Of a stretch of DNA of 64,000 nt, positions 35,341 through 46,300 are shown piece after piece. The number at the start of each line of letters is the position of its first letter. Within the stretch, counting starts at the first letter, position 1. Origin of the DNA: Pezicula radicicola. Taxonomy: Eukaryota; Ascomycota; Leotiomycetes; Helotiales; Dermateaceae. A model generated the notes under the pieces. It was not told the DNA's origin, made no database searches, and was given only the letters and a program-made list of their open reading frames with translations. The position numbers and the translations under genes were made by a program. The stretch spans positions 1,116,001 to 1,180,000 of the forward strand of contig PDUO01000001.1 in the NCBI GenBank assembly GCA_003008705.1. The letters run 5' to 3'.

Positions 35341-36894
35341 GTGTTCCATTATTGTTTTTGCTCTCCTTACGAAGTCGCATTGGAACGAAGCTATTCTCAA
35401 ATTCTTGAATTATACAGTACTACTATACACGAATCCGAGGAAAGAATAGCACGAAAAACAATAGGTGTAAAACGAGCGAATGATGGCCAGGTCACAGGCC
35501 CTTCTCCAAAGCGGGTGGCGGTAGGGGGAGACCCTGAGGAGAACAATCCGTAACTTCAAACCCAGGATAGGGTCCCTGAAGGGATGGGAGCTCTGATCGA
35601 TGGGTATATCGATACATCTCCTAGAGCAGACTTATTGGGAGTAACAGCTGCCTCCGGTTCTCTTCAATCTCTTAGAGATATGGAGATAGACCTGTCGGGC
35701 GTAACAACGGATTCTGATTCTCCAATCTCTTGGGAACCAGATGATTAGGTTAATATACTCTTTGAAAGCACTGATCATTCTGAACTTAGAGGTGAGATCC
35801 GTACATTTATTAGACGGTTACTAAAAGGGAAAATGGTGGTTAGTGAAGTATCAAAGGAAATAACTACTTTTTTGCAACATCCTAAGGCTGATAGTTGGGC
35901 CTCGTATTGTCTAAAGGTAGACCAGATTTGGGATAAGTATACACCAGAACTAGTATTAATTACTAGCTACGAGATCAAGGATCTCGTAAAGCCATCTGGG
36001 GTACTTGATTCAATCCTATGTATTGTCTGGCACTACCCAATATTCAATTCTTCAAAGAAGGTATTTGGAATGGTACTTGATCCTACTAACCCTTCACTAA
36101 GACTATAGAAAACGAAGATAGGCTTAAGTCAAAGTGGAGTACTTACTCTTGACGCTCTTCCCCTACGACGTAAGATACCAAAGGATAGAAGCAAAAGTCC
36201 TTTAGTAGGTATACATTAGGAGAAAGATTTCGAGGCAAAAGCTACGGAATATCTTACTAAAATATATATAAACGTAAAGTTGCGACTTATAGTAGGCAAG
36301 AGGAATTGGTATACTTTTTTATAAGAGACTGAGTAGGATAACAGCCATACTTTTACTCCGATTAATCTCCTGCAAGATGGACAAACTATCCAGCTCTATC
36401 GTAAACCTGTACAGTTGTAGGTTGTATAAGATACAACTACTTCTGAAATCGAGTAACTAGTTTTTTTCTCTTACCATCTTGAAGCCTTTTACTATCCTGT
36501 CCCTCCTAAAGTTGCTACATTTATAGACATGACCTGGAATATCTGTGCTGCAATAGCCGGGCTTGAGACAGTAAATGTAGGATACTTTGGTTGGAAGGCG
36601 CAGGGTGTTCCGTTTAAAAGCGAAGCTGGTGACAGGATAAGAGCTGGTGGACTTGCTGGAGTTGCTACTATGCAGACTCCAGAGTGGCAGGCAAGCGAAG
36701 CTGCTGACAGGATGAGAGCTGGTGGACAGGCCGGTGGACGGGCCAGTGGAATGACACGCAGAAGGAACCGTGCAAATAAAGCTGTTAGCATTGCTACAGA
36801 TCAGTTTGTAGCGGCACTTGCTCAGGCAACTTTTGCTTTCGAGGAGTTCACTGGGTTGCTCACTGCTGGTCTGATATTTAAAAAATCGCCTTAA
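35341..36894 (+). pseudogene. Decayed 1.5 kb reading frame of unknown origin, nine in-frame stops, RIP-like
   Basis: One frame can be read without any frameshift from about 35341 to the terminal TAA at 36892. It is broken at 35551 TAA, 35746 TAG, 36106 TAG, 36217 TAG, 36322 TAA, 36334 TAG, 36418 TAG, 36427 TAA and 36454 TAA. No TGA occurs, as expected if CAA/CAG codons became TAA/TAG through C-to-T change at CpA (RIP). Between stops the translation looks protein-like: KRANDGQVTGPSPKRV, then SKEITTFLQHPKADSWASYC and LKVDQIWDKYTPELVLITSY. The C-terminal part ends WNICAAIAGLETVNVGYFGW and an Ala/Gly/Arg-rich helix (RAGGQAGGRASGMTRRRN). I do not recognise the family; a mobile-element-borne gene is possible. 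The true 5' end is unknown, as the first codon of the open stretch is GTG. Confidence 0.7.
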
Positions 36895-37877
36895 AAACAG
36901 TCAGACTGGTATCATTATTTTGCTTTTTTTAAAAGGGGATTTTTGGACCCAAGGGGTTTTTGGGCGTCTAACACAAGTCTAGCCTTCACGTGGCGTTAGA
37001 TGTGAGTAGTCAGGATCACACTTGTGATTATGATGAAACTAATAGACTTTTTACAATTATCGGGTGGAGCGGAGAAAGAGGAATCCTTCCAGCTTCTCGA
37101 ACCTCGCTAGAGGCTTCCTTGGGGGTGCCCAAGCTCTTTAATCGCCGCGTCTCCACGTCCACGATCGCTTGTCAATAAGCTCCACCACTAACTTCCCCTC
37201 CAAGTTGCAACACCTCCATGCATCTCATCTCATGCATCGAAAAGTCCCATCTCTGATCCTAACCATCAAATTTGTGCCCTGTTCCCCCTCATCCTTCCAA
37301 CATTTAATTTCCGAGACGACCGCTTTCTTTTGTGCCCGGTCTATCTATCTATTGTGGTATTATCCATCCATCATCTCCTTCTGCTGCTGTTGATGCACGA
37401 CTGACTGGTCTGAAGCTGCCGATTGCTGCAGGACTCTTTCGACAGTTCACCAGCACAACCACTCAGGTGCGCCTCACAGCTTCATCGCTGCCTTCGGCTA
37501 ACACATTGTAAGTGCTTGCAGGGCCCTAGTCCCTCGTCAATCAGGTCAGCAAAAAAAGCTAATCTTCGACTCGCTGCAGAAAGCTACGAACCCGTCGAGC
37601 CCCTTGCATTCCCATCATTCCAACATTCCAGAATTCCAGCTATCCCCACGCCGTAATAGTCCGATAACTCTCTGAGCTGTGAGCTCCGACTACTCTCACT
37701 CACTACCAATACCCAACCATTCTCTATCATTTTTACTTGTGCGAAGCCTACTTGATCGAGCAGGAAATCATATGAACTCAGACCCTGTTGCATCTTCATT
37801 CTCCGTACAACTCTCGTTCAACCACAACGCTGAGATTCACTGACCCTCTGCTGTTAATCGTCGAAAAACATATCAAC

Positions 37878-39131
37878 ATGGCCACAAATACGTTCCCAGG
37901 GCGACTGGGTACAAACGTCAATCCCTTTGGAGGGGACGTTGCGAGTGGCGGAAGTGAGAAGGTAGGCTCCGGAGCTATCAATAAGGTCGTAGAAGAGGAT
38001 GAGAACGAGGATACAATAGCATCGCCGACAACATCTACATTTGGCTTTACTAAGGGAAACAGCTCCGCCTTTGGGGCTCCGTTCAACAGCGATGGCTCTG
38101 CAGACGTCGGGCCACCCTCATCCTTCCGTCCAACTCATGGCGGAGAAGGTTTTCCAGCACAATATAGTCTGGGACGGCGCACCTCAGTCTCAGCTGAATC
38201 ATTGAACCCTACGGCCTCCTCCAACGACAATTGGACTGTCCCGTATCACGAAAAGACCAATGAGCAGGTTGATCGATTGAAGAAAGCTATTGCTGGAAAT
38301 TTTCTTTTCAGTCATCTTGATGATGAGCAGTCCGCACAGGTTCTTGGTGCTTTGGTCGAAAAGAAATATCCAGCGAAACTCAAGGTACGCATAGCTGTCG
38401 CTAAGTCTCCACAGCTAATTAGAAATACTAACACATAGCAGATTATATCTCAAGGTGACGAAGGTGACTACTTTTATGTGGTGGAAAAGGGAACGTTTGA
38501 TGTTTACGTCAACCCAGCTGGCTCTATTCAACCCGGAGCAGAAGGTCTTGGAGCAAAGGTAGCAACAATCAAGACAGGTGGATCCTTTGGTGAATTGGCT
38601 TTGATGTACAATGCTCCACGGGCAGCAACAGTGATTTCAGTGGATTCTGAGTCTACCTTATGGCTTCTTGATCGCGTCACTTTTCGTCGGATTTTAATGG
38701 AGTCTACATTCCAGCGGCGCCGCCTCTACGAGAGCTTCCTTGAGGAAGTTCCGTTGCTGTCGACATTGGATCCTTACGAGAGATCAAAAATCGCGGATGC
38801 TCTGGAAACACAGAAATTTCCCGCAGGAACGACCATCATCAAGGAAGGTGATGCTGGCGAAGCATTTTATCTCCTGGAAAGTGGCGAAGCCGAAGCATTC
38901 AAGAGCGGTACCGAGAACCCCGTTAAACATTACAAGAAGGGAGACTACTTCGGAGAGCTTGCGCTGCTGAATGATGCCCCACGAGCGGCAAGCGTCATCA
39001 GTAAGACTGAGGTCAAGGTCGCCACGCTCAGGAAGGACGGTTTCCAGAGACTCTTGGGGCCAGTAGAGAGTATTATGCGGAGAACAAAGTATGAGCAAGG
39101 CGTTGAGGAGATTGACCCGCTTCAGAAGTAA
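37878..39131 (+). CDS. cAMP-dependent protein kinase regulatory subunit (PkaR)
   Basis: It binds and inhibits the PKA catalytic subunit until cAMP occupies its two binding domains. The exons are 37878-38384 and 38442-39131, giving 398 residues. A disordered N-terminus of about 95 residues (MATNTFPGRLGTNVNPFGG) precedes the inhibitor site GRRTSVSAES (residues 99-108). A Ser at the P-site makes it RII-like, so it can be phosphorylated. Two cyclic-nucleotide domains follow, with phosphate-binding cassettes FGELALMYNAPRAATVIS and FGELALLNDAPRAASVIS; the Glu and Arg contacts are intact in both. No dimerisation/docking helix (the usual QFCANFFNRR-like word) is found in this model or in the 0.9 kb upstream. 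The start is the first ATG in frame; an open extension upstream begins at TTG. Conserved sequence crosses the single intron as KLKIISQGDEGDYFYVV. Confidence 0.93.
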
Positions 39132-39599
39132 TAATGTATGTTGATGGGTCGGGGAGGGTTTGGAGGCGGCGTTATACTGGCTTACCTTCGTTATGTGATA
39201 CTTCAAAGTGGTCAACATTGTGGCCGGATACCTTGAGTGCAGTGGAGTAGGATAGTTCCAATGCGTTATTACTGGACTTTAGACGCAATTGCCAGTGACC
39301 ATTTAAATAAATAATCTCTTGGCTAGTTTTCTTACTTGCGTGGCTGGTGGAGTCTACGAAATACAAATGCCTACTGTACAGTGAGAGATGTCTTTCCACT
39401 CCCTATTAATTATTTTATTTTCTGAAGGTGGCAGGGGTGCAAGAAAAACTGGAGCTAAATCATTTCAATTCCAACCACAAAAATCATACGGCCTGCCACA
39501 AGACTAGGCGCGCTCTGTTCCAATCCTCAAAAGCACATCACAAAACAGAACGACACCACCTTCAAAAACTGCACCCACAAACTTCATCTGACGGTCACC
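39132..39599. other. Intergenic, PKA-R to SPF27
   Basis: This 468-bp tandem spacer carries the PKA-R 3' flank and the SPF27 promoter, with an A/C-rich leader just before the ATG. Nothing else is seen. Confidence 0.55.
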
Positions 39600-40244
39600 A
39601 TGCCGCTTATTACCGAAATACATGATTCCCTTCCTTACATTGACTCAGAACCGACGGCATTGGAGCGTGCTGCAGCCCTTGCCCTCATCGAAGCCGAGCT
39701 ACCTCCAAATGCGTCGACGGAAATGCATGAAGATCTTCCACCTCTCGCAGAAGTGCGAATATCAAGGATGATGGAACAAGAGTACGCTCGTATCGAAGCC
39801 AAACAACCGCTTCAAGCCATAGATCTCACCCGCTACGAAGCCCTCGAGCCCCCATCAACCTCACTTAATTCGGACGAAAAAGACGCTGAGGTTTTGAGTC
39901 TTTGGAGAGAGGCTCTATCCAAAGCATACACGTCACATACTTATTTAACGGGTCGCCAAACAAATCTGGCTTTGCTTGATCAATTTGGAAAGAACGGCTG
40001 GCTAGTTGGAAATTCACAATTGGAGGATGTGTTACGCGGACTGGAGAGGGAATTGGCCCAGCGAAAACAGGAGATTGATGTTGTGGTGGTGGACAGAAAG
40101 AACCGACAAGAAGGTGTTGCTGGGGAGGTCAAAATGCTTGAGGAGAACTGGAAAAGGGGAGTGGGCAAGGTCTTGGAGACAGAGCTCGCTGCCGAGGGCG
40201 TGAGGAGGGAGATTCTGGATCGGAGGAGGGCAGGAGCAATGTGA
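39600..40244 (+). CDS. Pre-mRNA-splicing factor SPF27 (BCAS2/Cwf7 family)
   Basis: SPF27 is a core member of the Prp19/NineTeen complex that activates the spliceosome. This single-exon gene encodes 214 residues, a normal size for the family. Near the N-terminus it reads DSLPYIDSEPTALERAAALA LI-type family sequence (residues 9-29), followed by a LPPLAEVRISRMMEQEYARI helix and the LTRYEALEPP turn. The C-terminal half is a long heptad-rich coiled coil (for example LEDVLRGLERELAQRKQEID) that in homologs contacts Prp19 and Cef1. The ATG has a good context (CACCATGCC). There is nothing odd about it. Confidence 0.92.
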   Translation: MPLITEIHDSLPYIDSEPTALERAAALALIEAELPPNASTEMHEDLPPLAEVRISRMMEQEYARIEAKQPLQAIDLTRYEALEPPSTSLNSDEKDAEVLSLWREALSKAYTSHTYLTGRQTNLALLDQFGKNGWLVGNSQLEDVLRGLERELAQRKQEIDVVVVDRKNRQEGVAGEVKMLEENWKRGVGKVLETELAAEGVRREILDRRRAGAM

Positions 40245-40784
40245 GCATAAGTTGTACGAAACTTTGGCGTTGAGGACTTGCATTGCTGGCGTTCTGAGGG
40301 TTTGGGATGGGGATAATCATTAGGGACTGACTACCTTACTTTCAAATGGAGATTGGCTTCGAGATGAATGTACTGTGCGGTAATGGAGAAATGCGCAGGC
40401 CACTACGCACCTATAACACAGCTCAGCATTATTCTACATTCTACAGGTACAACAGCGTGCGTCGTGATCTGCGCAGCTTCAGGTTCACATCCGAGCTTAC
40501 TGTACTGTACTGTACTGTAATTGTACGAATAGGTACCGGTATTGTTGGCCTTGCGCGTCAGGTATCAATCAATTCGGTGGCGAAACATCCCGCCAGAAGC
40601 TACCTCAAGGTATGATAGGTAAGGCAAGCTTCTAGGCTCTCAAACCCTGTTTTTAGAGTGACGACCTGACCTAACGACCTAATGACCTAGACGCGTCAAA
40701 CTCCCTCTGTGAGGCTCCGTGAGGCTCTATGAGACACATATATTCATATATTTCACACAATCAATTCAGGTCGTCTTATTCAAA
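40245..40784. other. Intergenic, SPF27 to ceramidase, with CTGTA repeat
   Basis: This 540-bp spacer contains a TACTG tandem (40498-40520) listed separately and, near 40668-40690, a short array of CGACCT/CTAACGACCTAATGACC words. No gene is seen. Confidence 0.5.
40498..40520 (+). repeat. TACTG pentamer tandem repeat
   Basis: Four to five TACTG units (ACTGTACTGTACTGTACTGT) lie in the ceramidase upstream region. The same palindromic GTAC/CTGTAC vocabulary recurs in other intergenic regions of the window. Confidence 0.8.
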
Positions 40785-43197
40785 ATGCATCACATCTCGT
40801 CTTCGAAGGCCGGTCCTTCCGACGATACATTGCCATGGACTGGGGCAAAACAGAGCCCACCTCGTCGAAAGAATGTAGCTTTGTTCTTCAAAGCAGTGGT
40901 GATAGCTATTGTCGTGTTATTTGCATCCAAGGCCTTCATACGAGCTTCTTTGAACAACGAGGGGCAATTATGGATGATCTGGGGAATGGAAGGGGCCGGG
41001 AGCCAGAGCAGCTCCGAGGGCCATCACAGCTCTAGGCAGACGCAGTACCTACTTGGCGTTGGAAAGGCGGACATTACTGGGTATTAAGTCTACTCTGCTC
41101 AAAAGAAGCTGTCCGCTCATTTCCTCTTTTAGGCCGGTAGTCGAAATCAACATGATGGGCTACGCAGACACAAGACAGCTCGGCTCTGGCCTCCGGCAAA
41201 GACTATATTCCCGAGCATTCATAGTAGGAGACGTTAAAAACCCAGGAGACAGATTTGTCTACCTTGTCCTAGACACTCAATCAGGAGACACTGCTGTCAG
41301 ATATGGAATACTAGAGGCGCTGGCGAGTCTCGGAGCAGATTATGCTGTTTACGGACAACAGAACGTCGCTGTTACAGGCACGCATTCCCATTCTGGACCC
41401 GGAGCTTGGCTCAATTACCTTTTGCCTCAGATAACAAGCAAGGGATTTGACAAACAAAGTTATCAGGCCATCGTTGACGGAGCTGTACGGTCTATTGTAC
41501 GGGCTCATGAAAGCTTACAGCCTGGATATCTGACAGTTGGATCAACTAAGGTGACAGGAGCAAATATCAATCGCAGTCTCTATGCATACCTTGCAAACCC
41601 TGAAGAGGAGAGAGCAAGATACAATAGCAGTTCTGAGGATGATGGATCTGTTGAAAAGACTCTTACATTATTACGCTTTCAACGAGCTTCAGACGGAAAA
41701 AATACCGGCGTGTTGACCTGGTTTCCTACCCACGGAACGTCGATGTTGGGAAACAACACACTTATCTCAGGAGATAATAAGGGTGTTGCAGCTGATCTCT
41801 TTGAGAAGAGTGTCTCCAAAGAAGATACTTCTGCGGAAGGCTTTGTAGCAGGCTTTTCACAAGCTAATGTTGGGGACACAAGCCCCAATGTGCTCGGAGC
41901 TTGGTGTGAAGATGGGTCTGGAGAGGAGTGCAGCTTCAGGAATAGCACATGCAGTGACGGTAAAAGTCAATATTGCCATGCTCGCGGGCCTTTCTTCCGC
42001 GTCAAAGATAACGGGGCTACTTCTTGTTTCGAGATTGGAAAGCGACAATTCGAGCCGGCAAAGTCACTTTATGACGGCATAGACTCCACTGGCACACCTG
42101 TCTCGGGACCCTCAGTCAAGTCCTTCCACACATTTGAGGATATGTCGAATTTCAGCTTTCCTCTTGAAAATGGAAGCTACGTCCATACTTGCCCTGCAGC
42201 TCTAGGATATTCCTTCGCGGCCGGCACATCGGACGGTCCAGGAGCATTTGACTTTACGCAGAATGACCCCAATGCTCCTAACGCCTCCCCAGTGTGGCGG
42301 GTGGTGTCGGGTTTTATCAAGACGCCTAGCGAGGAGCAGCAGCGTTGCCACTTCCCCAAGCCCATCTTACTCGATGTTGGGGAGATAAACTCCCCGTACC
42401 TGTGGACTCCAAACGTAGTTGATGTGCAGGTTTTCCGAGTCGGTCAGCTGATTATCATTGTCAGCCCAGGCGAAGCTACAACGATGGCAGGACGGCGCTG
42501 GAAGTCTGCAATACAAGCTTCCGCTAGCTCACTAGTCCTCTCAGGATCAACTGAAGTTGGACCCGTTGTGGTTATTGGAGGCCCCGCGAACAGCTATACT
42601 CACTATATTTCCACAGCCCAGGAGTACGGCATTCAACGATATGAAGGTGCCTCTACCCTGTACGGGCCGTATACGTTAGATGCCTACATCAATCTGACAC
42701 TGTCCTATCTTCCATACCTTAGCTCCTCGTCAAAGTTCCAACCAGCGCCTGGGCCATTTCCTCCTAATAATGTTAACAAGTCGCTTTCGTTCATTACCGG
42801 TGTCGTCTATGACGGCACTCCATATTTCAAGATGTTTGGCGAAATCAAAACAGATGTGCGACCCTCGTATAGCATTGGATCCGTTGTTTCTGCAACATTT
42901 GTAGGTGCCAATCCACGTAATAATCTACGTTTAGAGCAAACATACGCGGCTGTCGAACAGCTAGATGAAGGCACTGGCCGATGGATAACAATTAGAGACG
43001 ACAGCGACTGGAGTTTAATCTTTAATTGGAAAAAGACAAGTGAGATCCTGGGCACCAGCGAGGCCGAGATTGTGTGGGAGACAGAGGATTCGGTGGAAAT
43101 TGGGCAATACCGTATCAGATATTATGGCGACTCAAAAGCAGTGGGTGGCAAGACCACAGCGTTCGAGGGAGTTAGTAGTGTATTTGTGTTGACATGA
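40785..43197 (+). CDS. Neutral/alkaline ceramidase
   Basis: It hydrolyses the amide bond of ceramide to give sphingosine and a fatty acid. The exons are 40785-41080 and 41133-43197, giving 786 residues. A cytosolic basic N-terminus (residues 1-32) and a single membrane span (VALFFKAVVIAIVVLFASKA, about residues 31-50) suggest a type II or signal-anchor protein with the enzyme on the lumenal/extracellular side. The catalytic fold begins at YLLGVGKADITGPVVEINMM. The zinc-binding site is GTHSHSGPGAWLNYLLPQ and the amidase serine lies in FSQANVGDTSPNVLGAW. A beta-sandwich C-terminal domain follows, with VSATFVGANPRNNLRLEQTY and QYRIRYYGDSKAV. All key residues are present. It converges on RPC1 with only 186 bp between the stop codons. 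Confidence 0.95.
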
Positions 43198-43383
43198 ATT
43201 ATGAAGAAACAATGGGATGGAAAGTCCGCAGGTCTTGTCTATTTTCTGAGTAGGTGTTGGGACCGGCCACGAAATGACTAATACAATTATACACATTCAG
43301 CCTCTTGACGCCTTGATATCATCTTCTCTGTGAACGCCAGCCAGATATGCACGCTAAAGAAACATCAAATCCGCCACTCCAGG

Positions 43384-46300
43384 TCATGATCGTTTTGCTT
43401 TTTTTCTCTCTGCCTGATCCCACTTCCATGCATCTTCGAAAGCAGTCGACTTTACCTTAATGTCGTCTCCTGTAAGTCCCAGTTTCCGCACCACCTGGAA
43501 GGCCCCTGTGCCAATACTCATTGTCTGTCCCATAATGATACACTCACTAACTCCCTCAATTCTATCTGACTTCATGCCTGCCGCTGCGTCAAACAGGTGA
43601 TCTGGTGTCTTCTCAAAGGAAGCTAATTGCAGCACGCTGTCTCTCATTTTAGACAGACCGAAACGAGTGATCCCAAGTACCTCTCCTTTGTATGTCATAA
43701 CGTCGGCAAGGAGTTGCATGTGTCGAGGATCAATACCCATATCGCCCATGACCTTTTCAATCTCGGACGCAATTGTAGTACGAGCTGCTTCGATTCCAAG
43801 CACATCTTTCACCTCCATAACGCTGTTCGAAACGCATTTTTCGCCTATTACACCATCAGTGGTCATACAGGCGCGGAGCCCATACCCTTCAACGAGGACC
43901 ACATTTGTCTCGTCATCATTTGTTTGAATGATAGCTCGAGCGGCATCAGGGTAGCCAGATATTACTAAATTTGGTAGGGCACGCTTGAGGTAATTGACAC
44001 GAAGCAGAAGATCAGAGCCGCCTTCGTCAAGAGATAATTTGGTCTTAGCCGGGGCTCGACTAGAGCCTTTGACGCCGGCATCATCAAGGGAAGGAACCTG
44101 AACAAAAATGCAGTTGTGGTTGACGCTGACATGGTCCGAGCGCACTTTCAGCTTGCGATTTCGGGATATCGCCTCGGCAATGTCTTCGATGTTTATACCT
44201 AAGTGCTTGCCTTCCAGCCTTTCCAAATCAATAGAGAAGCAGATAGTCGCCCTCTTAGCTGACCACTGGTCTTCTACGAAGGAAGTGACATCTTTGATGT
44301 ATGTTTTCTCCATTTGATTTTTGACCATACGCGCTGTTGCGATCTGATTATCGATTCGCAATGGACAGCTTATGACTGGTGTGCTTATAACTTTCGAAGC
44401 GTTGATAATCTCCTTAATACGGGGAACACCTTGAGTAATACTCATGCCAGCTACACCAGCGAAATGGAAAGTCTTCAAGGTCATTTGTGTTCCTGGTTCT
44501 CCAATGGACTGAGCTCCAACGGCGCCAACAGCATGACCGGGTTCGACATGAGCTTTGTGGTATTTTTCAAGGCATAGCGTCACGAACCTTTCAAGGGTAG
44601 CACGAGAGACCTTGGCGACGCGTTCCATGTGGTGCCGACGAGCCTGTTCTTCCGTATCTGCATCGTATGGAACATTGACATCGTCTAGTGCGAGTAGTCC
44701 GGCTTTTTGTCGTGTTTCGGCCAGACGTGAAGCACGGGAGCCAACGTAGCGGGCAATCGTATCAAGAAAGCCTCTTGCACTTTCATGCTCATCGACCCCA
44801 TAATCCGTCGCATCATCATATTTGAGAGGTTCGCCATCACACAGCCCTATTCTAGCATACTTCATCTTCTCTGGGGCCAATAGTTTCTCGCAAAGAGCCC
44901 TGATCTCGTAAGGCGAAAGAGTCGTATGCTCATTACTCCAGGTGAGATTTTCGGCATGTGTCCATGTGCGGTCGAAATGGACAGGTACAGCTGTACCCTC
45001 CATATCCAGAGGATCAAGTTTGTCGGCGCCGAATTGGAATTGGACAATGCCTCCGGAGGAGTTTCTAACAGTGTTATCGTACTGAGTTGCGAGATCCTCT
45101 AGCGACTTCATCAATCTTCTTGACATGTAACCAGTCTCCGCAGTTTTGACAGCAGTGTCGACCAATCCTTCTCTTCCAGACATGGCGTGGAAGAGGAATT
45201 CTGTAGGTGTCAGACCCGAGAAGAAGCTATTCCTTACGAACCCCTTTGAAGGAGCTTTTAGATCATTCTTGGGAAAATGAGGCAAACTTCGGTCCTGAAA
45301 ACCATTCGGAATACGGCTTCCACCAATGATTTGTTGTCCCACAAGTGCAACCATTTGAGCAACATTGATGTTGGAGCCCTTGGACCCAGACTTAGCCATG
45401 TTAAGAGCAGCATTCCATTTGCTCAGAGTCTCGATACAATACTCTCCTGCTTCCTGTCTAACTTTATTCAAGATACCCGAGACTGAGTTCTCCAGCGTCA
45501 TCTCCATGTCGCAACCGGTGGCTTTCGTTAGCTCGCCGTCCTTGAACTTCTTGATCTGTCCTTCGCAATTCCGATAAGCATCGGTCACGAGAGTCTGCTT
45601 CTTATTTTGGAGTCCTTGAGACGGATAAACATCGTTAATACCGATAGAGAACCCTTGATTTGTCAAATAGCGAGCCGAAAGCTTTGCAAGTCGGTTCATG
45701 GCTATGACAGCTGCGTCTGGACCAAAATCTCGTTGGATAATATAGAAAATCGAGTCCTTCTTACCAGAACCGACCGTGGTCTTATCCATCCTACCGCACA
45801 TAACCTCCGAGTTGCGAACTACAAGCCATCCATCATTTGGATCCATATCAGGACATTTCCAATGTGCAGATTTCTCTGGAGGTTTGTAATCTCTGCACTT
45901 TGCATCTAAGTTGACCTTTACTGGTGACTGTTTGTTCGGCCGCATGAGAATACTGAAAACTTGCTTTCCAGTCCACATCTGCTGGGGTTTTAGAATAGCC
46001 GGGGGTGGTAGGTCCAAATGAGTATTACTGTCCATCATGTACATGCAGAGGTTCGTAAAAGTCTTCCGATCGAAGAAGTTTTCTTTGCTGCTAAGCAGAT
46101 ATGCCGCGGTTATGAAGTCTTGAGTGGCCGAGATGATAGGCTCTCCGTTCTTCGGCGTTGACAGATTATTCTTTACGCCCATCAATTCGATAGCTTCCGT
46201 CCTTGCCTCTTCTGTTTGTGGAACATGCAAGTTCATTTCATCACCGTCAAAATCTGCGTTGTATGGATTGCACACGCACTCATTTAGACGGAACGTTCTC

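Larger units (their letters stand above)
33069..37877. other. 4.8 kb divergent region: MITE, dead reading frame and PKA-R leader
   Basis: The region lies between the starts of the CRP1-like gene and the PKA regulatory subunit. 33069-34040 looks like promoter sequence. The MITE copy is at 34070-34202, followed by GTACCGTAC/CTGTAC words to about 34300. No coding signal is seen at 34300-35340. 35341-36894 is a decayed frame described separately. From about 37150 to 37877 the DNA turns CT-rich and resembles a long 5' leader of the PKA-R gene. Its boundaries cannot be set from sequence alone. Confidence 0.5.
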
